From Nocardiopsis alborubida (GTDB lineage: Bacteria; Actinomycetota; Actinomycetes; Streptosporangiales; Streptosporangiaceae): a stretch of DNA of 64,000 nucleotides. Positions 36,227 to 45,074 of this stretch are shown here, in pieces. The notes under the pieces are model-generated. The model was not told the origin of the DNA. It was given only the letters and a program-made list of their open reading frames with translations, and made no database searches. The DNA lies in NCBI RefSeq assembly GCF_012396365.1, contig NZ_JAAXPG010000010.1, forward strand, positions 144,325 to 208,324, written 5' to 3'. How positions within the stretch are numbered: position 1 is the first letter of the stretch; each line of letters opens with the position of its first letter. The position numbers and the translations under genes were made by a program.

Positions 36227-36395
36227 GGCGGCTCCCCGCGCGGCCGCGGCCGCGCCACCCCGGCGGCTTTCCCGCAGGTGGCGGCGGTGGAGGCCCGTCC
36301 ACAGCCTCCGCCGGAGCACCCCAGAGAGCCCGCGCACCCACCGGGGAGACGCACGGAACACCGTTTTCCGCAGGACCCGCTGGAACTACGACACC

Positions 36396-36422
36396 CTGTA
36401 GAACTACGATCTGTAGTACTAC
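36396..36422 (+). promoter_or_regulatory. Tandem palindromic repeats (GTAGNACTAC) just upstream of cydA
   Basis: CTGTAGAACTAC (36396-36407) and CTGTAGTACTAC (36411-36422) repeat with 15-base periodicity; the second contains a perfect 10-bp palindrome GTAGTACTAC. A further partial copy AACTACGA occurs at 36384-36391. Position next to the start suggests an operator; the cognate regulator is unknown. Half-sites of this kind are seen for BlaI/MecI-type repressors, but spacing differs. Confidence 0.55.
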
Positions 36423-36449
36423 CGGCGGTCGGTACTTGGAGAGGCGGGT

Positions 36450-37895
36450 ATGGAAGCCCTTGAACTCGCGAGGTGGCAGTTCGGTGTCACCACGATCTAC
36501 CACTTCCTGTTCGTACCCCTGACCATCGGGCTGTCGTTCATCGTGGCCGTGCTCCAGACCCTCTGGTACCGCACCGGCAGACACGAGTACCTGCAGGCCA
36601 CCCAGTTCTTCGGCAAGCTCTTCCTCATCAACTTCGCCATGGGCGTGGTCACCGGGATCGTGCAGGAGTTCCAGTTCGGCATGAACTGGAGCGAGTACTC
36701 CCGCTTCGTCGGCGACGTCTTCGGCGCCCCGCTGGCCATGGAGGCCCTGCTCGCCTTCTTCCTGGAGTCCACCTTCATCGGACTGTGGATCTTCGGCTGG
36801 CACCGGCTGTCCCGGGGCGTCCACCTGGCCTGCATCTGGGCGGTCGCCGTCGGCACCAACCTCTCGGCGTACTTCATCCTCGCCGCCAACGCCTGGATGC
36901 GGCACCCCGTCGGCTACACGGTCAACGAGGAGAACGGGCGCGCCGAGCTCACCGACATCTGGGCCGTGCTCAGCAACGACCAGGCCTGGTCCACCTACCT
37001 GCACACCGTCTCGGCCGCGTTCATCACCGCCGGGCTGTTCGTCGTGGCGGTCAGCGCCTACAAGCTCTGGCGCAACAGCCACCACGACGACACCGGCGTC
37101 CCCGGGGTGGTCCCGCCCCGGAAGGACTTCGCCCTGTTCCGCGGCACGCTCAAGGTCGGCCTGGTCTTCACCCTGGTCGCCGGGGCCCTGGTGGTCTTCT
37201 CCGGCGACCACCAGGCCAAGCTCGCCGCCGAGTACGAGCCGATGAAGCTCGCCGCCGCCGAGGCCCTGTGGGAGACCGAGGAGGGCGCGGCCTTCTCCGC
37301 CCTGGCCGTCGGCGACACCGAGGAACGCTACAACCCCATCGACATCACCATCCCCAACGTGCTCAGCTTCCTCGCCACCGGTCAGTTCGACGGCGAGGTG
37401 CACGGGATGAACAACCTGGAGGAGGCCTACGACGAGTACTACGGCCCCGGCGACTACACCCCCAACGTGTTCGTCGTGTACTGGTCCTTCCGCCTGATGA
37501 TGGGCCTGGGGATGTTCGGGGTGGCGGTGGCCGCGCTCGGCCTCCTCCTCACCTGGGGCAGGGAGCGCACACCGACCAGCAAGTGGTTCTACTACGCGGC
37601 CATGCTCGCGCTGCCCGCGGCGCTGGCCGCCAACATCTTCGGCTGGGTGCTCACCGAGATGGGCCGCCAGCCCTGGACCGTGCACGGCGAGCTGCTCACC
37701 GCTGCCAGCGTCTCCCCCGGGGTGAGCCTGGGGGCCGTCGCGGCGACCCTGGCCGGGTTCACCGCGGTGTACGGGGGGCTCTTCGTCGTCGAGGTCGGCC
37801 TGCTCCTGAAGTACATCAAGGCCGGGCCCTCCCACCTCGTCCCCGATCTGGAGGACGACGAGGACGAGTCCAAGATCCCGCACTTCAGCTACTAG
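36450..37895 (+). CDS. cydA: Cytochrome bd ubiquinol/menaquinol oxidase subunit I
   Basis: Quinol-oxidising, haem-bearing subunit of the high-affinity terminal oxidase (481 residues). Conserved ligands: H18 (IYHFLF) for the haem near the outer side, H185 (YLHTVSAAF) and a Met within FRLMMGLGM (350-355) for haem b558; E98 and E106 (MEALLAFFLEST) belong to the proton path. The quinol-binding signature GRQPWTVHG is present and the Q loop is of the short type. Nine or so membrane helices. It starts the cydAB unit, with cydB 12 bases later. Confidence 0.97.
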   Translation: MEALELARWQFGVTTIYHFLFVPLTIGLSFIVAVLQTLWYRTGRHEYLQATQFFGKLFLINFAMGVVTGIVQEFQFGMNWSEYSRFVGDVFGAPLAMEALLAFFLESTFIGLWIFGWHRLSRGVHLACIWAVAVGTNLSAYFILAANAWMRHPVGYTVNEENGRAELTDIWAVLSNDQAWSTYLHTVSAAFITAGLFVVAVSAYKLWRNSHHDDTGVPGVVPPRKDFALFRGTLKVGLVFTLVAGALVVFSGDHQAKLAAEYEPMKLAAAEALWETEEGAAFSALAVGDTEERYNPIDITIPNVLSFLATGQFDGEVHGMNNLEEAYDEYYGPGDYTPNVFVVYWSFRLMMGLGMFGVAVAALGLLLTWGRERTPTSKWFYYAAMLALPAALAANIFGWVLTEMGRQPWTVHGELLTAASVSPGVSLGAVAATLAGFTAVYGGLFVVEVGLLLKYIKAGPSHLVPDLEDDEDESKIPHFSY

Positions 37896-37907
37896 GAGCC
37901 AAGGACC

Positions 37908-38960
37908 ATGGAACTGGCCGTCATCTGGTTCATCGCCATCTCGGTCCTGTGGATCGGGTACTTCGTCCTGGAGGGGTTCGACTTCGGGGTGGGCACGCTC
38001 ATGCCCTTCATGGGCAGGCGCGACTCCGTCGACCGCCGGGTCGCCATCAACGCGATCGGGCCGGTCTGGGACGCCAACGAGGTGTGGCTGATCACCGCGG
38101 TCGGCGCGACCTTCGCCGCCTTCCCCGCCTGGTACGCCTCCCTGCTCAGCGGGTTCTACGCACCGGTGTTCCTCATCCTCGTCGCGCTGATCCTGCGCGG
38201 TGTGGCGTTCGAGTACCGGGGCAAGCGCGACAGCTCCGTGTGGCGCGCCTGGTGGGACCGGGCGATCTTCGCGGGCAGCACCGCGCCCGCCTTCCTGTGG
38301 GGCGTGGTCTTCGCCAACGTCCTCCGGGGCGTGGCCATGGGCCCCGACCAGGTGGTCACCTCCTCGGTGGCCGACCTGCTCAACCCCTACGCCCTGCTCG
38401 GCGGGCTGACGACGCTGTCGCTGTTCACCCTGCACGGGGCGATCTTCCTGACCCTCAAGACCGACGGGCCGGTGCGGATCCGCGCGCGCCGGGCCGCCCT
38501 GTGGTCCGCGTGCGCCGCGGTCCCGCTGGGCGCGCTCTTCCTGGTGTGGACCCAGCTCGCCCACGGCGACGGGACGCGGACCCTGCCGCTGGTCGCCCTC
38601 TCCGCCGCGGCGCTGGCGGGCGGGGTCGCGGCTGCCTGGCGGCGCCGCGAGGGGTGGTCGTTCGCCTTCACCGCGGTGACCATCCTCGCCGCGTTCGCCG
38701 CCCTGTTCACCGCGCTGTTCCCGAACGTGCTGCCCTCCACCACCGACCCCGCGTTCAGCCTGACCGTCGCGGGCGCCTCCTCCGCCGAGTACACGCTGAC
38801 CGTGATGTCGTGGGTGGCGGTGGTGTTCCTGCCGCTCGTCCTCCTCTACCAGGGGTGGAGCTACTGGGTGTTCCGCAGGAGGGTGACCGGCGAGACCGTG
38901 ACCGGCGAGACCGTCACCCAGGCCGAGCGCGGAGGCAAGGATCCCGAACCCGCTGCCTGA
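37908..38960 (+). CDS. cydB: Cytochrome bd oxidase subunit II
   Basis: Structural partner of CydA (350 residues, about nine helices). Family pattern: IWFIAISVLWIGYFVLEGFDFGVG at the N-terminus, NAIGPVWDANEVWLITAVGATFAAFP, and RGVAFEYRGK. The C-terminal tail contains a short tandem repeat (TGETVTGETVT). It follows cydA closely and is followed by a strong composite hairpin, so cydDC probably has its own promoter or depends on read-through. Confidence 0.96.
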   Translation: MELAVIWFIAISVLWIGYFVLEGFDFGVGTLMPFMGRRDSVDRRVAINAIGPVWDANEVWLITAVGATFAAFPAWYASLLSGFYAPVFLILVALILRGVAFEYRGKRDSSVWRAWWDRAIFAGSTAPAFLWGVVFANVLRGVAMGPDQVVTSSVADLLNPYALLGGLTTLSLFTLHGAIFLTLKTDGPVRIRARRAALWSACAAVPLGALFLVWTQLAHGDGTRTLPLVALSAAALAGGVAAAWRRREGWSFAFTAVTILAAFAALFTALFPNVLPSTTDPAFSLTVAGASSAEYTLTVMSWVAVVFLPLVLLYQGWSYWVFRRRVTGETVTGETVTQAERGGKDPEPAA

Positions 38961-38969
38961 CGGTGCCGC

Positions 38970-39008
38970 GGTGCCTCCCCGCGGGCACACCCGCCCCCGG
39001 GAGGCACC
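38970..39008 (+). terminator. Composite terminator after cydB
   Basis: An outer 10-bp stem GGTGCCTCCC (38970-38979)/GGGAGGCACC (38999-39008) encloses an inner 5-bp stem GCGGG/CCCGC with loop CACA. It lies 10 bases past the cydB stop. Confidence 0.7.
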
Positions 39009-39186
39009 CGGCCGCCCCGTGGCGGAGGGCCGCGGTGGCGGCCGGTCAGCGAGGCGCGCCGGGTGGATACTGGGGCCGTCGCGCCCGCCCCGGCCGACCG
39101 GTGCGGCACCGTGCCACCGTGAAGGCCCCAGCCACTCCGGGTCAGACGTGCACCCGGTCCGAACGACGTCGTGAGGTCCCGCGCCT

Positions 39187-41070
39187 ATGAAGCCCCTTGA
39201 CCCGCGCCTGGTGCGTACCGCCAGCGCGGTACGCGCACACCTGGCCGTCTCCGTGGCCAGCGGAGCGCTCATCACCGGCCTGATCCTGGTCCAGGCCTGG
39301 CTGCTGGCCCGCGCCGTCACCGGCGCCTGGCGGGGCGAGGGGCTGGACACCCTGGGCTGGGTGGTCGGCGCGGTCGCGGCCGTCGCCGTGGTCCGTGCCC
39401 TGTTGTCCTACCTGGCCGAGACCTCCGCGCTGCACAGCGCCGCGCGCACCAAGTCGCAGCTGCGCCGCCAGCTGGTGGCGCACGTGACCGGGTCGGGCAG
39501 GGTGTGGGCGGCTGAACCCGGCGAGGACGGTGAGCAGGGCTCGCCCAAGGCGGGCGAGCTGGTCACCCTGGCCACCCGGGGCCTGGACGCGCTCGACGAC
39601 TACTTCGCCCGCTACCTGCCCCAGCTGGTCCTGGCCGCGATCGTGCCGCTGGCCGTGCTGGCGGTGGTGTTCTGGGCGGACTGGATCTCGGGGATCGTCA
39701 TCCTGGTGACGGTGCCGCTGATCCCGGTGTTCATGGCACTGATCGGAATGCACACCCAGCAGCGCACCGACCGGCAGTGGAAGCTGCTGAGCCGCCTGGG
39801 CGGGCACTTCCTGGACGTGGTGGAGGGGCTGCCGACCCTGGCCGTGTTCCGCCGGGCCAAGGCGCAGGCCGAGATCCTGCGCCGGGTGGGCGAGGACCAC
39901 CGGCGGGCGACGATGGGAACGCTGCGGGTCGCCTTCCTGTCGGCGTTCGCGCTGGAACTCCTGTCCACCCTGGCAGTGGCGCTGGTCGCGGTCGAGGTGG
40001 GCCTGCGCCTGCTGGGCGGCCACATGGACTACCAGACGGCGCTGCTGGTGCTGATCCTGGCGCCGGAGGCCTACCTGCCGCTGCGGGAGGTGGGCGCCCG
40101 GTTCCACGCGAGCATGGAGGGCGTGTCCGCCGCGGAGCAGGTGTTCACCGAGCTGGAACGCGGGCGCGGAACGGCGCGGACCGGGGCCGCCGCACCGGGC
40201 CCCGCGGACGGCACGGCCGACGGACCCCGGGAAGCGGGAGAGACCGGGGAGGCCTCCGACGTCCCGGGGGCCGCCCGCGCCGCGGACGCCGTCAGGGCGA
40301 CGGCCGCCGCGACGGGAGCCGGCGGCTCCCCCGCCCCTCCCCCGGCGACCGGCCGACCCGCGCCCGCCGCCGGAGGCGACATCCGCTTCGAGGACGTGGA
40401 ACTGCTCTACCCCGGGCGGGACGTGCCCGCACTGTCCGGGCTGGACCTGGAGGTGTCGGCCGGGGAGCACCTGCTGCTCACCGGCCCCAGCGGGGCGGGC
40501 AAGTCCACCCTGCTGTCGCTCCTGCTGCGGCTGGTCGAACCCACGCGGGGGCGTGTCAGCGTGCGCGCGCCCGGCGGAGGGTGGCAGCCCCTGGACGGGG
40601 TCAACGCCGACGACTGGCGCCTCGGCACCGCCTGGGTCCCCCAGAGCCCCTACCTGTTCGACGTGTCCGTGGCCGACAACATCCGGCTGGGCGCACCCGA
40701 CGCCTCCATGGAGCGGGTGCGCGAGGCGGCCCGGCTGGCAGAGGCCGACGCGTTCGTCCGGGCCCTCCCCGACGGCTACGGCACCCGGCTCGGCGAGCGC
40801 GGCGCCCGCCTGTCGGCCGGACAGCGGCAGCGGATCGCGCTGGCGCGGGCGCTGTGCCGGGACGCCCCGCTCGTCCTGCTGGACGAACCCACCGCCCACC
40901 TGGACCCGGAGAACGCCGCGGCGGTGCGCACCGCCGTCGCCCGGCTCCTGGAGGGCCGGACCGCCGTCATCGTCGCCCACGACACCGGCTGGGCGCACGG
41001 CGTCCTCGGAGACACCCTGCGGACCGCGTCACTGCCGCTGCTGACCCAGGAAGGGAGTGCGTCGCGATGA
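39187..41070 (+). CDS. cydD: Thiol reductant ABC exporter subunit CydD
   Basis: Half of the heterodimeric ABC exporter of glutathione/cysteine-type reductants needed for cytochrome bd assembly (627 residues). Six-helix transmembrane domain (about 1-310), ATPase domain from about 398 with Walker A GPSGAGKST (about 433), signature LSAGQRQRIALARAL and Walker B LVLLDEPTAHLD. Oddity: a 70-residue Ala/Pro/Gly/Thr-rich linker (about 325-395) separates the two domains. The stop overlaps the start of cydC (ATGA). Confidence 0.94.
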   Translation: MKPLDPRLVRTASAVRAHLAVSVASGALITGLILVQAWLLARAVTGAWRGEGLDTLGWVVGAVAAVAVVRALLSYLAETSALHSAARTKSQLRRQLVAHVTGSGRVWAAEPGEDGEQGSPKAGELVTLATRGLDALDDYFARYLPQLVLAAIVPLAVLAVVFWADWISGIVILVTVPLIPVFMALIGMHTQQRTDRQWKLLSRLGGHFLDVVEGLPTLAVFRRAKAQAEILRRVGEDHRRATMGTLRVAFLSAFALELLSTLAVALVAVEVGLRLLGGHMDYQTALLVLILAPEAYLPLREVGARFHASMEGVSAAEQVFTELERGRGTARTGAAAPGPADGTADGPREAGETGEASDVPGAARAADAVRATAAATGAGGSPAPPPATGRPAPAAGGDIRFEDVELLYPGRDVPALSGLDLEVSAGEHLLLTGPSGAGKSTLLSLLLRLVEPTRGRVSVRAPGGGWQPLDGVNADDWRLGTAWVPQSPYLFDVSVADNIRLGAPDASMERVREAARLAEADAFVRALPDGYGTRLGERGARLSAGQRQRIALARALCRDAPLVLLDEPTAHLDPENAAAVRTAVARLLEGRTAVIVAHDTGWAHGVLGDTLRTASLPLLTQEGSASR

Positions 41071-42833
41071 GCGCCGACACCGCCGCCCCCGACACGCTCC
41101 ACGTGCCCGAACGCGAACGCCGCCGCGACCCGCTGCTGCGGATGACGGCCCTGGCCCGGCCGCGCGTGGGCCGCTTCGCGCTCGGCGTGCTGCTGGGCGC
41201 CGCCGCGACCGGCGCGGCCGTGGCCCTGCTGGGCGTGGCCGCGTGGATGCTGGCCACCGCCGCCGACCACCCGCCCATCACCGCGCTGGGCGTGGCCGTG
41301 GTCGCCACCCGCGCGCTGGGCGTGGGCCGCGGGGTGGCCCGCTACCTGGAGCGGCTGGTCACCCACGACGCCGCGTTCCGCACGCTGGCCGAGGTCCGGG
41401 TGCGGGTGTACGAGAGGCTCGCCAGGACCGAGCCGTTCGGCCGCTTCCGGTCCGGGGACCTGGTGTCCCGGCTGGTCAACGACACCGAGGCCACCCTGGA
41501 CCTGCTGGTGCGCGGACTGACTCCGCCGCTGGTCTCGGTGGTGACGGGCGGCGTCACGGTCCTGGTCCTGACCGCGCTGTACGCGCCGGGAGGGCTGCTG
41601 CTGGCGGCGGGCCTGCTGCTGGCCGGTCTGGCGGTACCGCTGGCCGCCGCCGCGCTGGGCCGGGAGCCGGGCAGGCGCCAGGCCAGGGCGCGCGGGGAGC
41701 TGTCGACGACCCTGGTGGACACCCTGCACGGGGCGTCCGACCTGGTCGCCTACGGCGCCATGGACCGACAGGTGGAACGGGTGTACGCGGCCGACGAGGA
41801 GCTGACCCGGCTGGCGCGCGGGGACTCCGCGATCCTGGGGCTGGGCGCCGGGGCGAGCGCGCTGATCACCGGGCTGACCGTGTGGGGCGTGCTGTTCCTG
41901 GGCGTGGCCGCCGTGGAGGGCGGAACGCTGGACGCGGTGTCGCTGGCGGTGCTGGTGCTGGTGACGCTGGCGGCGTTCGAGATCGTGGCGCCGCTGCCCG
42001 CCGTGGCGGCCAGGCTGGGGGCGATCCGGGCGAGCGGCGCGAGACTGTTCGGGGTCCTGGACACCCCGCCCGCGGTCGCCGCGCCCACGCGCACGGGCCT
42101 GGACCCGCACGGGGACGCGACGGTCCGGGTGCGGGACCTGCGGGTGCGCTACGGACCCGGGGAACCGTGGGCGCTGGACGGGGTGGACCTGGAGATCCCC
42201 GCCGGGTGGACGGTGGCGGTGATCGGCCCCAGCGGCGCGGGCAAGAGCACGCTGGCGTCGGTGCTGCTGCGGTTCCGCGACCCGGACGGCGGCCTGGTGG
42301 AGATCGGCGGGGAGGACGTCACGTCGTACCCGGCCGACGAGGTGCGCGGGGTGGTGTCGGGTGTCCCGCAGGACCCGCACGTGTTCGCCTCCACGCTGCG
42401 GGAGAACCTGCGGCTGGCCCGACCCGGCTCGGAGGACGACGAGCTGTGGGAGGCGCTGCGGCGCGCGCGGTTGGCCGACGACGTGGCGGCGATGCCCCGG
42501 GGGCTGGACACGCGGGTGGGCGCGCACGGCCTGGGCCTGAGCGGCGGGATGGTGCAGCGGCTGGCGCTGGCCCGCGCCCTGCTGGCGGCGCCCCGGGTGC
42601 TGGTGCTGGACGAGCCGACCGCCCATCTGGACCCGGACACGCGCGACGCGGTGGTGGAGGACCTGCTGGTCGCGACCGAGGGGTACTCCACCCTGCTGGT
42701 CACGCACGACCTGACGGGCCTGGACCGCGTGGACCGGATCTACGTGGTGCGCGACGGCCGGGTGATCCAGCAGGGCACGCACGAGGAGCTGTCCCGGCGG
42801 GAGGGCTGGTACCGCGACGTCAGCACGGGCTGA
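41067..42833 (+). CDS. cydC: Thiol reductant ABC exporter subunit CydC
   Basis: Second half of the exporter (588 residues). Transmembrane domain 1-340 with the CydC segment ALGVGRGVARYLERLVTHDAAFR, then the ATPase domain with Walker A GPSGAGKSTLA (about 387), Walker B VLVLDEPTAHLD and D-loop. The signature motif is LSGGMVQRLALARAL, a variant at the position usually Q/E, which is common in this subunit. The ATG overlaps the cydD stop; the two are translationally coupled. Confidence 0.94.
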   Translation: MSADTAAPDTLHVPERERRRDPLLRMTALARPRVGRFALGVLLGAAATGAAVALLGVAAWMLATAADHPPITALGVAVVATRALGVGRGVARYLERLVTHDAAFRTLAEVRVRVYERLARTEPFGRFRSGDLVSRLVNDTEATLDLLVRGLTPPLVSVVTGGVTVLVLTALYAPGGLLLAAGLLLAGLAVPLAAAALGREPGRRQARARGELSTTLVDTLHGASDLVAYGAMDRQVERVYAADEELTRLARGDSAILGLGAGASALITGLTVWGVLFLGVAAVEGGTLDAVSLAVLVLVTLAAFEIVAPLPAVAARLGAIRASGARLFGVLDTPPAVAAPTRTGLDPHGDATVRVRDLRVRYGPGEPWALDGVDLEIPAGWTVAVIGPSGAGKSTLASVLLRFRDPDGGLVEIGGEDVTSYPADEVRGVVSGVPQDPHVFASTLRENLRLARPGSEDDELWEALRRARLADDVAAMPRGLDTRVGAHGLGLSGGMVQRLALARALLAAPRVLVLDEPTAHLDPDTRDAVVEDLLVATEGYSTLLVTHDLTGLDRVDRIYVVRDGRVIQQGTHEELSRREGWYRDVSTG

Positions 42834-43151
42834 CCGCGTGCGGATCGCGTCCCGAACGCGTGCGGCGGCCCGTGTTCCCGGCAGCGCCCTCGCCGAGGGC
42901 CAAACGCCCGGGTCACGCGGCGGTCCGGCCCCGGCCCGCCTGTCCACAGGGGCGGGCGACGGTGTTCGCTTCGGTGGACGGCGGGGCGGGTTTCGGTGCG
43001 GGGGCGCGTACCGCGCCGCGGCGCCGGCCGAAAACGGGGGGACGTGACGGGCCGTACTGGGGTACCGTCCCACCGTGCCGCCCTGACACACCGGACCAAG
43101 CAGGCGGACCGAACGAGCCGGATGAGCCGGACGAACCCCCTGGAGCCGATC
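42834..43151. other. Intergenic region between cydC and the RNA ligase gene
   Basis: 318 bases with no recognised gene, hairpin or conserved element. Confidence 0.4.
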
Positions 43152-43931
43152 ATGACCGAACCCGACCTGCGCGCGCTCGACCTGTCCGTCCTCAACTCCG
43201 CCACCAAGTACCCCAGCATCCCCACCTACCACGCCCTCGACCCCAAGAACGGGGGCCTGTTGGAGGAGGCCACCGCCTTCACCGGCGACGTCGTGTTGAC
43301 CGAGAAGGTGGACGGGGTGAATGCCCGTATTGTCTGCTTTCCTTCTGGTGACTACGTCCTGGGCAGCCGCGAGGAGCTGCTCTACGCCAGGGGCGACCTG
43401 ATCGGGAACCCCGCCTTGGGCATCGTCGACGCCCTGCGCGCTCTGGCCGAGCGGATCACCCCTCCCGGGACCGGGGTCGTCGTCCACTACCTGGAGGTGT
43501 ACGGGGGCAAGGTCACCGCGGCCAGCCGCGAGTACACCGGCAACCGCGCCGTCGGTTACCGGATGTTCGACTCGGCGGCCGTCCCGGCCGAGGTGCTGTC
43601 CCGGCAGCGCCACGAGGTCTCCGCCTGGCGCGAGGGCGGGGGCCAGGACTTCCTCCGCGAGGCGACGCTCTCCCGGCTCGCCGAGCGCGAGGGGATCGAG
43701 CTCACGCCCCGGCTCGCCACCGTCCCCGCCGACAAGCTGCCCCAGGACGTCGCCGAGACCTCGGAGTTCGTCGCCGAACACCTGCCGGGCACCCGCGTGG
43801 CGCTGGACGGGGACGCGGGCGGCCGGGCGGAGGGGATCGTGCTGCGCACCACCGACCGCTCGGTGATCGCCAAGGCCCGTTTCCAGGACTACCGGCGCAC
43901 GCTCAAGCGCCGGGCCCAGCGCGGGGGATGA
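43152..43931 (+). CDS. RNA ligase family protein (Rnl2-like nucleotidyltransferase)
   Basis: A compact, 259-residue member of the covalent nucleotidyltransferase superfamily. Motif I EKVDGVNARI carries the lysine that should be adenylated (K52); motif III-like HYLEVYGGK, motif IV AEGIVLRT and motif V VIAKARFQDY are present in order. Known relatives seal nicks in RNA duplexes; the substrate here is unknown. There is no extra C-terminal domain, so target recognition must come from the catalytic module or a partner. ATG with GGAG eight bases upstream; a longer open frame upstream is not ligase-like. Ten codons right after the active-site lysine are strikingly AT-rich (AAT, CGT, ATT, TTT, CCT, TCT, GGT), unlike the rest of the gene. 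Confidence 0.85.
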   Translation: MTEPDLRALDLSVLNSATKYPSIPTYHALDPKNGGLLEEATAFTGDVVLTEKVDGVNARIVCFPSGDYVLGSREELLYARGDLIGNPALGIVDALRALAERITPPGTGVVVHYLEVYGGKVTAASREYTGNRAVGYRMFDSAAVPAEVLSRQRHEVSAWREGGGQDFLREATLSRLAEREGIELTPRLATVPADKLPQDVAETSEFVAEHLPGTRVALDGDAGGRAEGIVLRTTDRSVIAKARFQDYRRTLKRRAQRGG

Positions 43932-43991
43932 CGGCAGGGGGCGCCGGGCCCCGGATCTGACAGCGGGGCCGGGGTCCTCTAGGGTTCCCCC

Positions 43992-44858
43992 GTGGCCAAT
44001 CCTGTTCGTGAGTTCCTCGGTGGCGTCGGCGCCCTCCTGCGCGGCTTCACCCTGCTGTTGCGCAAGCCGCGCCTGTTCCTGCTCGGCGCCCTTCCCGCCC
44101 TGATCACATCACTGGTTTTCCTGGCGCTGTTCGTGCTCCTGGTGGTGAACCTGACCGACCTGGCCGACTGGGCGACGCCCTTCGCCGACGGCTGGGACCC
44201 CCTGTGGCAGGGGCTGCTGCGCGGCGCCGTGTCCGTGGCGGTCCTGGCCGGATCGCTCCTGCTGATGGTGGTCGGGTTCACGACGGTCACGCTGGCCCTG
44301 GGCGGGCCGATCTACGACAAGGTCACCGAGCTGGTCGAGAAGGAGCTGGGCAACGACCCCGGCGAGCTCGACGAGTCGCTGATGACGTCGATGTGGCGGG
44401 CCGTCCGGCAGTCGCTGGCGGTCGTGGCGGTGTCCCTCGTGGTGACGGTGTTCGTGTTCGCGATCGGTTTCATCCCGGTGGTGGGCCAGGTGGCCGGTCC
44501 GGTGCTGGCCGCCGTGCTGGGCGGGTGGCTGCTGGCGGTCGAGCTGCTGGCGAGCGCGTTCGACCGCCGGAGGCTGATGACCATCCGCGAGCGGCGCCGG
44601 TACATGGGCACGCGGCGGGCGCGGGTGCTGGGCTACGCGGTGCCGACGTACTTCCTCCTGGCGGTCCCGTTCCTGGCCGTCGTGGTCTTCCCCGCCGCCA
44701 CCGCGGGCGCGGTGATCCTCACCCGCGAGCTGGTCCCCACCCCGCCGCACCGGCCGGACCCCGCGGGTCCCCTGCCGGGACCTGGCGCTCAGGGCGGACC
44801 GCTTCCGGGCGGAACGCCCCCCGGCGGGCCCCTCCCCGGCGGGCGCGGTCAGGACTGA
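43992..44858 (+). CDS. EI24/CysZ-domain membrane protein
   Basis: A 288-residue protein with about four membrane helices and the EI24 pattern: FLGGVGALLRGFTLLLRKPRL at the N-terminus (split at family position), ALGGPIYDKVTELVEKELG, VPTYFLLAVPFLAVVVFP. In proteobacteria CysZ is a sulfate channel; in actinobacteria the role is unproven. The C-terminal 40 residues are Pro/Gly repeats (GPLPGPG, GGPLPGG). GTG start. Apart from the PLP-dependent trans-sulfuration gene, found 1.4 kb away on the other strand, no sulfur genes are close. Confidence 0.82.
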   Translation: MANPVREFLGGVGALLRGFTLLLRKPRLFLLGALPALITSLVFLALFVLLVVNLTDLADWATPFADGWDPLWQGLLRGAVSVAVLAGSLLLMVVGFTTVTLALGGPIYDKVTELVEKELGNDPGELDESLMTSMWRAVRQSLAVVAVSLVVTVFVFAIGFIPVVGQVAGPVLAAVLGGWLLAVELLASAFDRRRLMTIRERRRYMGTRRARVLGYAVPTYFLLAVPFLAVVVFPAATAGAVILTRELVPTPPHRPDPAGPLPGPGAQGGPLPGGTPPGGPLPGGRGQD

Positions 44859-44889
44859 CCGGAGCCGAACCTTCCCGGCGCAGGGCTCT

Positions 44890-44910
44890 CCCGGCTCCGC
44901 CGGAGCCGGG
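44890..44910. terminator. Terminator between convergent EI24 and ddl genes
   Basis: A perfect 9-bp stem CCCGGCTCC with a three-base loop. It can act for the EI24 gene on the plus strand. Confidence 0.55.
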
Positions 44911-45074
44911 GGCGTCCACCGGGCGGTGGAGGGGCCGGTGCCAGGTCGTGTGAGCGTACGCTCGCGGAGGGGCTTCCGCGGGCCCGTCCACCCGGGGCCC
45001 ACCCCCGTGTACCGGTGTCCCCGGGAGCGCCGAAGGCGGGCGACCGCCCGGCCGCCCGCCTGGAGAGGGTCCGT

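Larger units (their letters stand above)
36012..36449. other. Control region upstream of cydA
   Basis: 438 bases without a gene. In order it contains the DUF305 terminator (36033-36064), a Rex-like inverted repeat (36209-36226) and tandem GTAGNACTAC palindromes (36396-36422) that end 27 bases before the cydA ATG. Confidence 0.7.

Noticed and set aside
36042..39350. Minus-strand open frame of 1102 codons opposite cydAB
   Set aside because: Antisense to cydA and cydB, runs through terminators and control region; low-complexity product.
39777..41066. In-frame upstream extension of cydC through cydD (start near 39777)
   Set aside because: The segment overlaps cydD in another frame and is Arg/Gly-rich; the ATG overlapping the cydD stop is the proper start.
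42540..42570. Variant ABC signature LSGGM in CydC as a sign of inactivation
   Set aside because: The last position of the signature varies widely in CydC proteins and both Walker motifs are intact.
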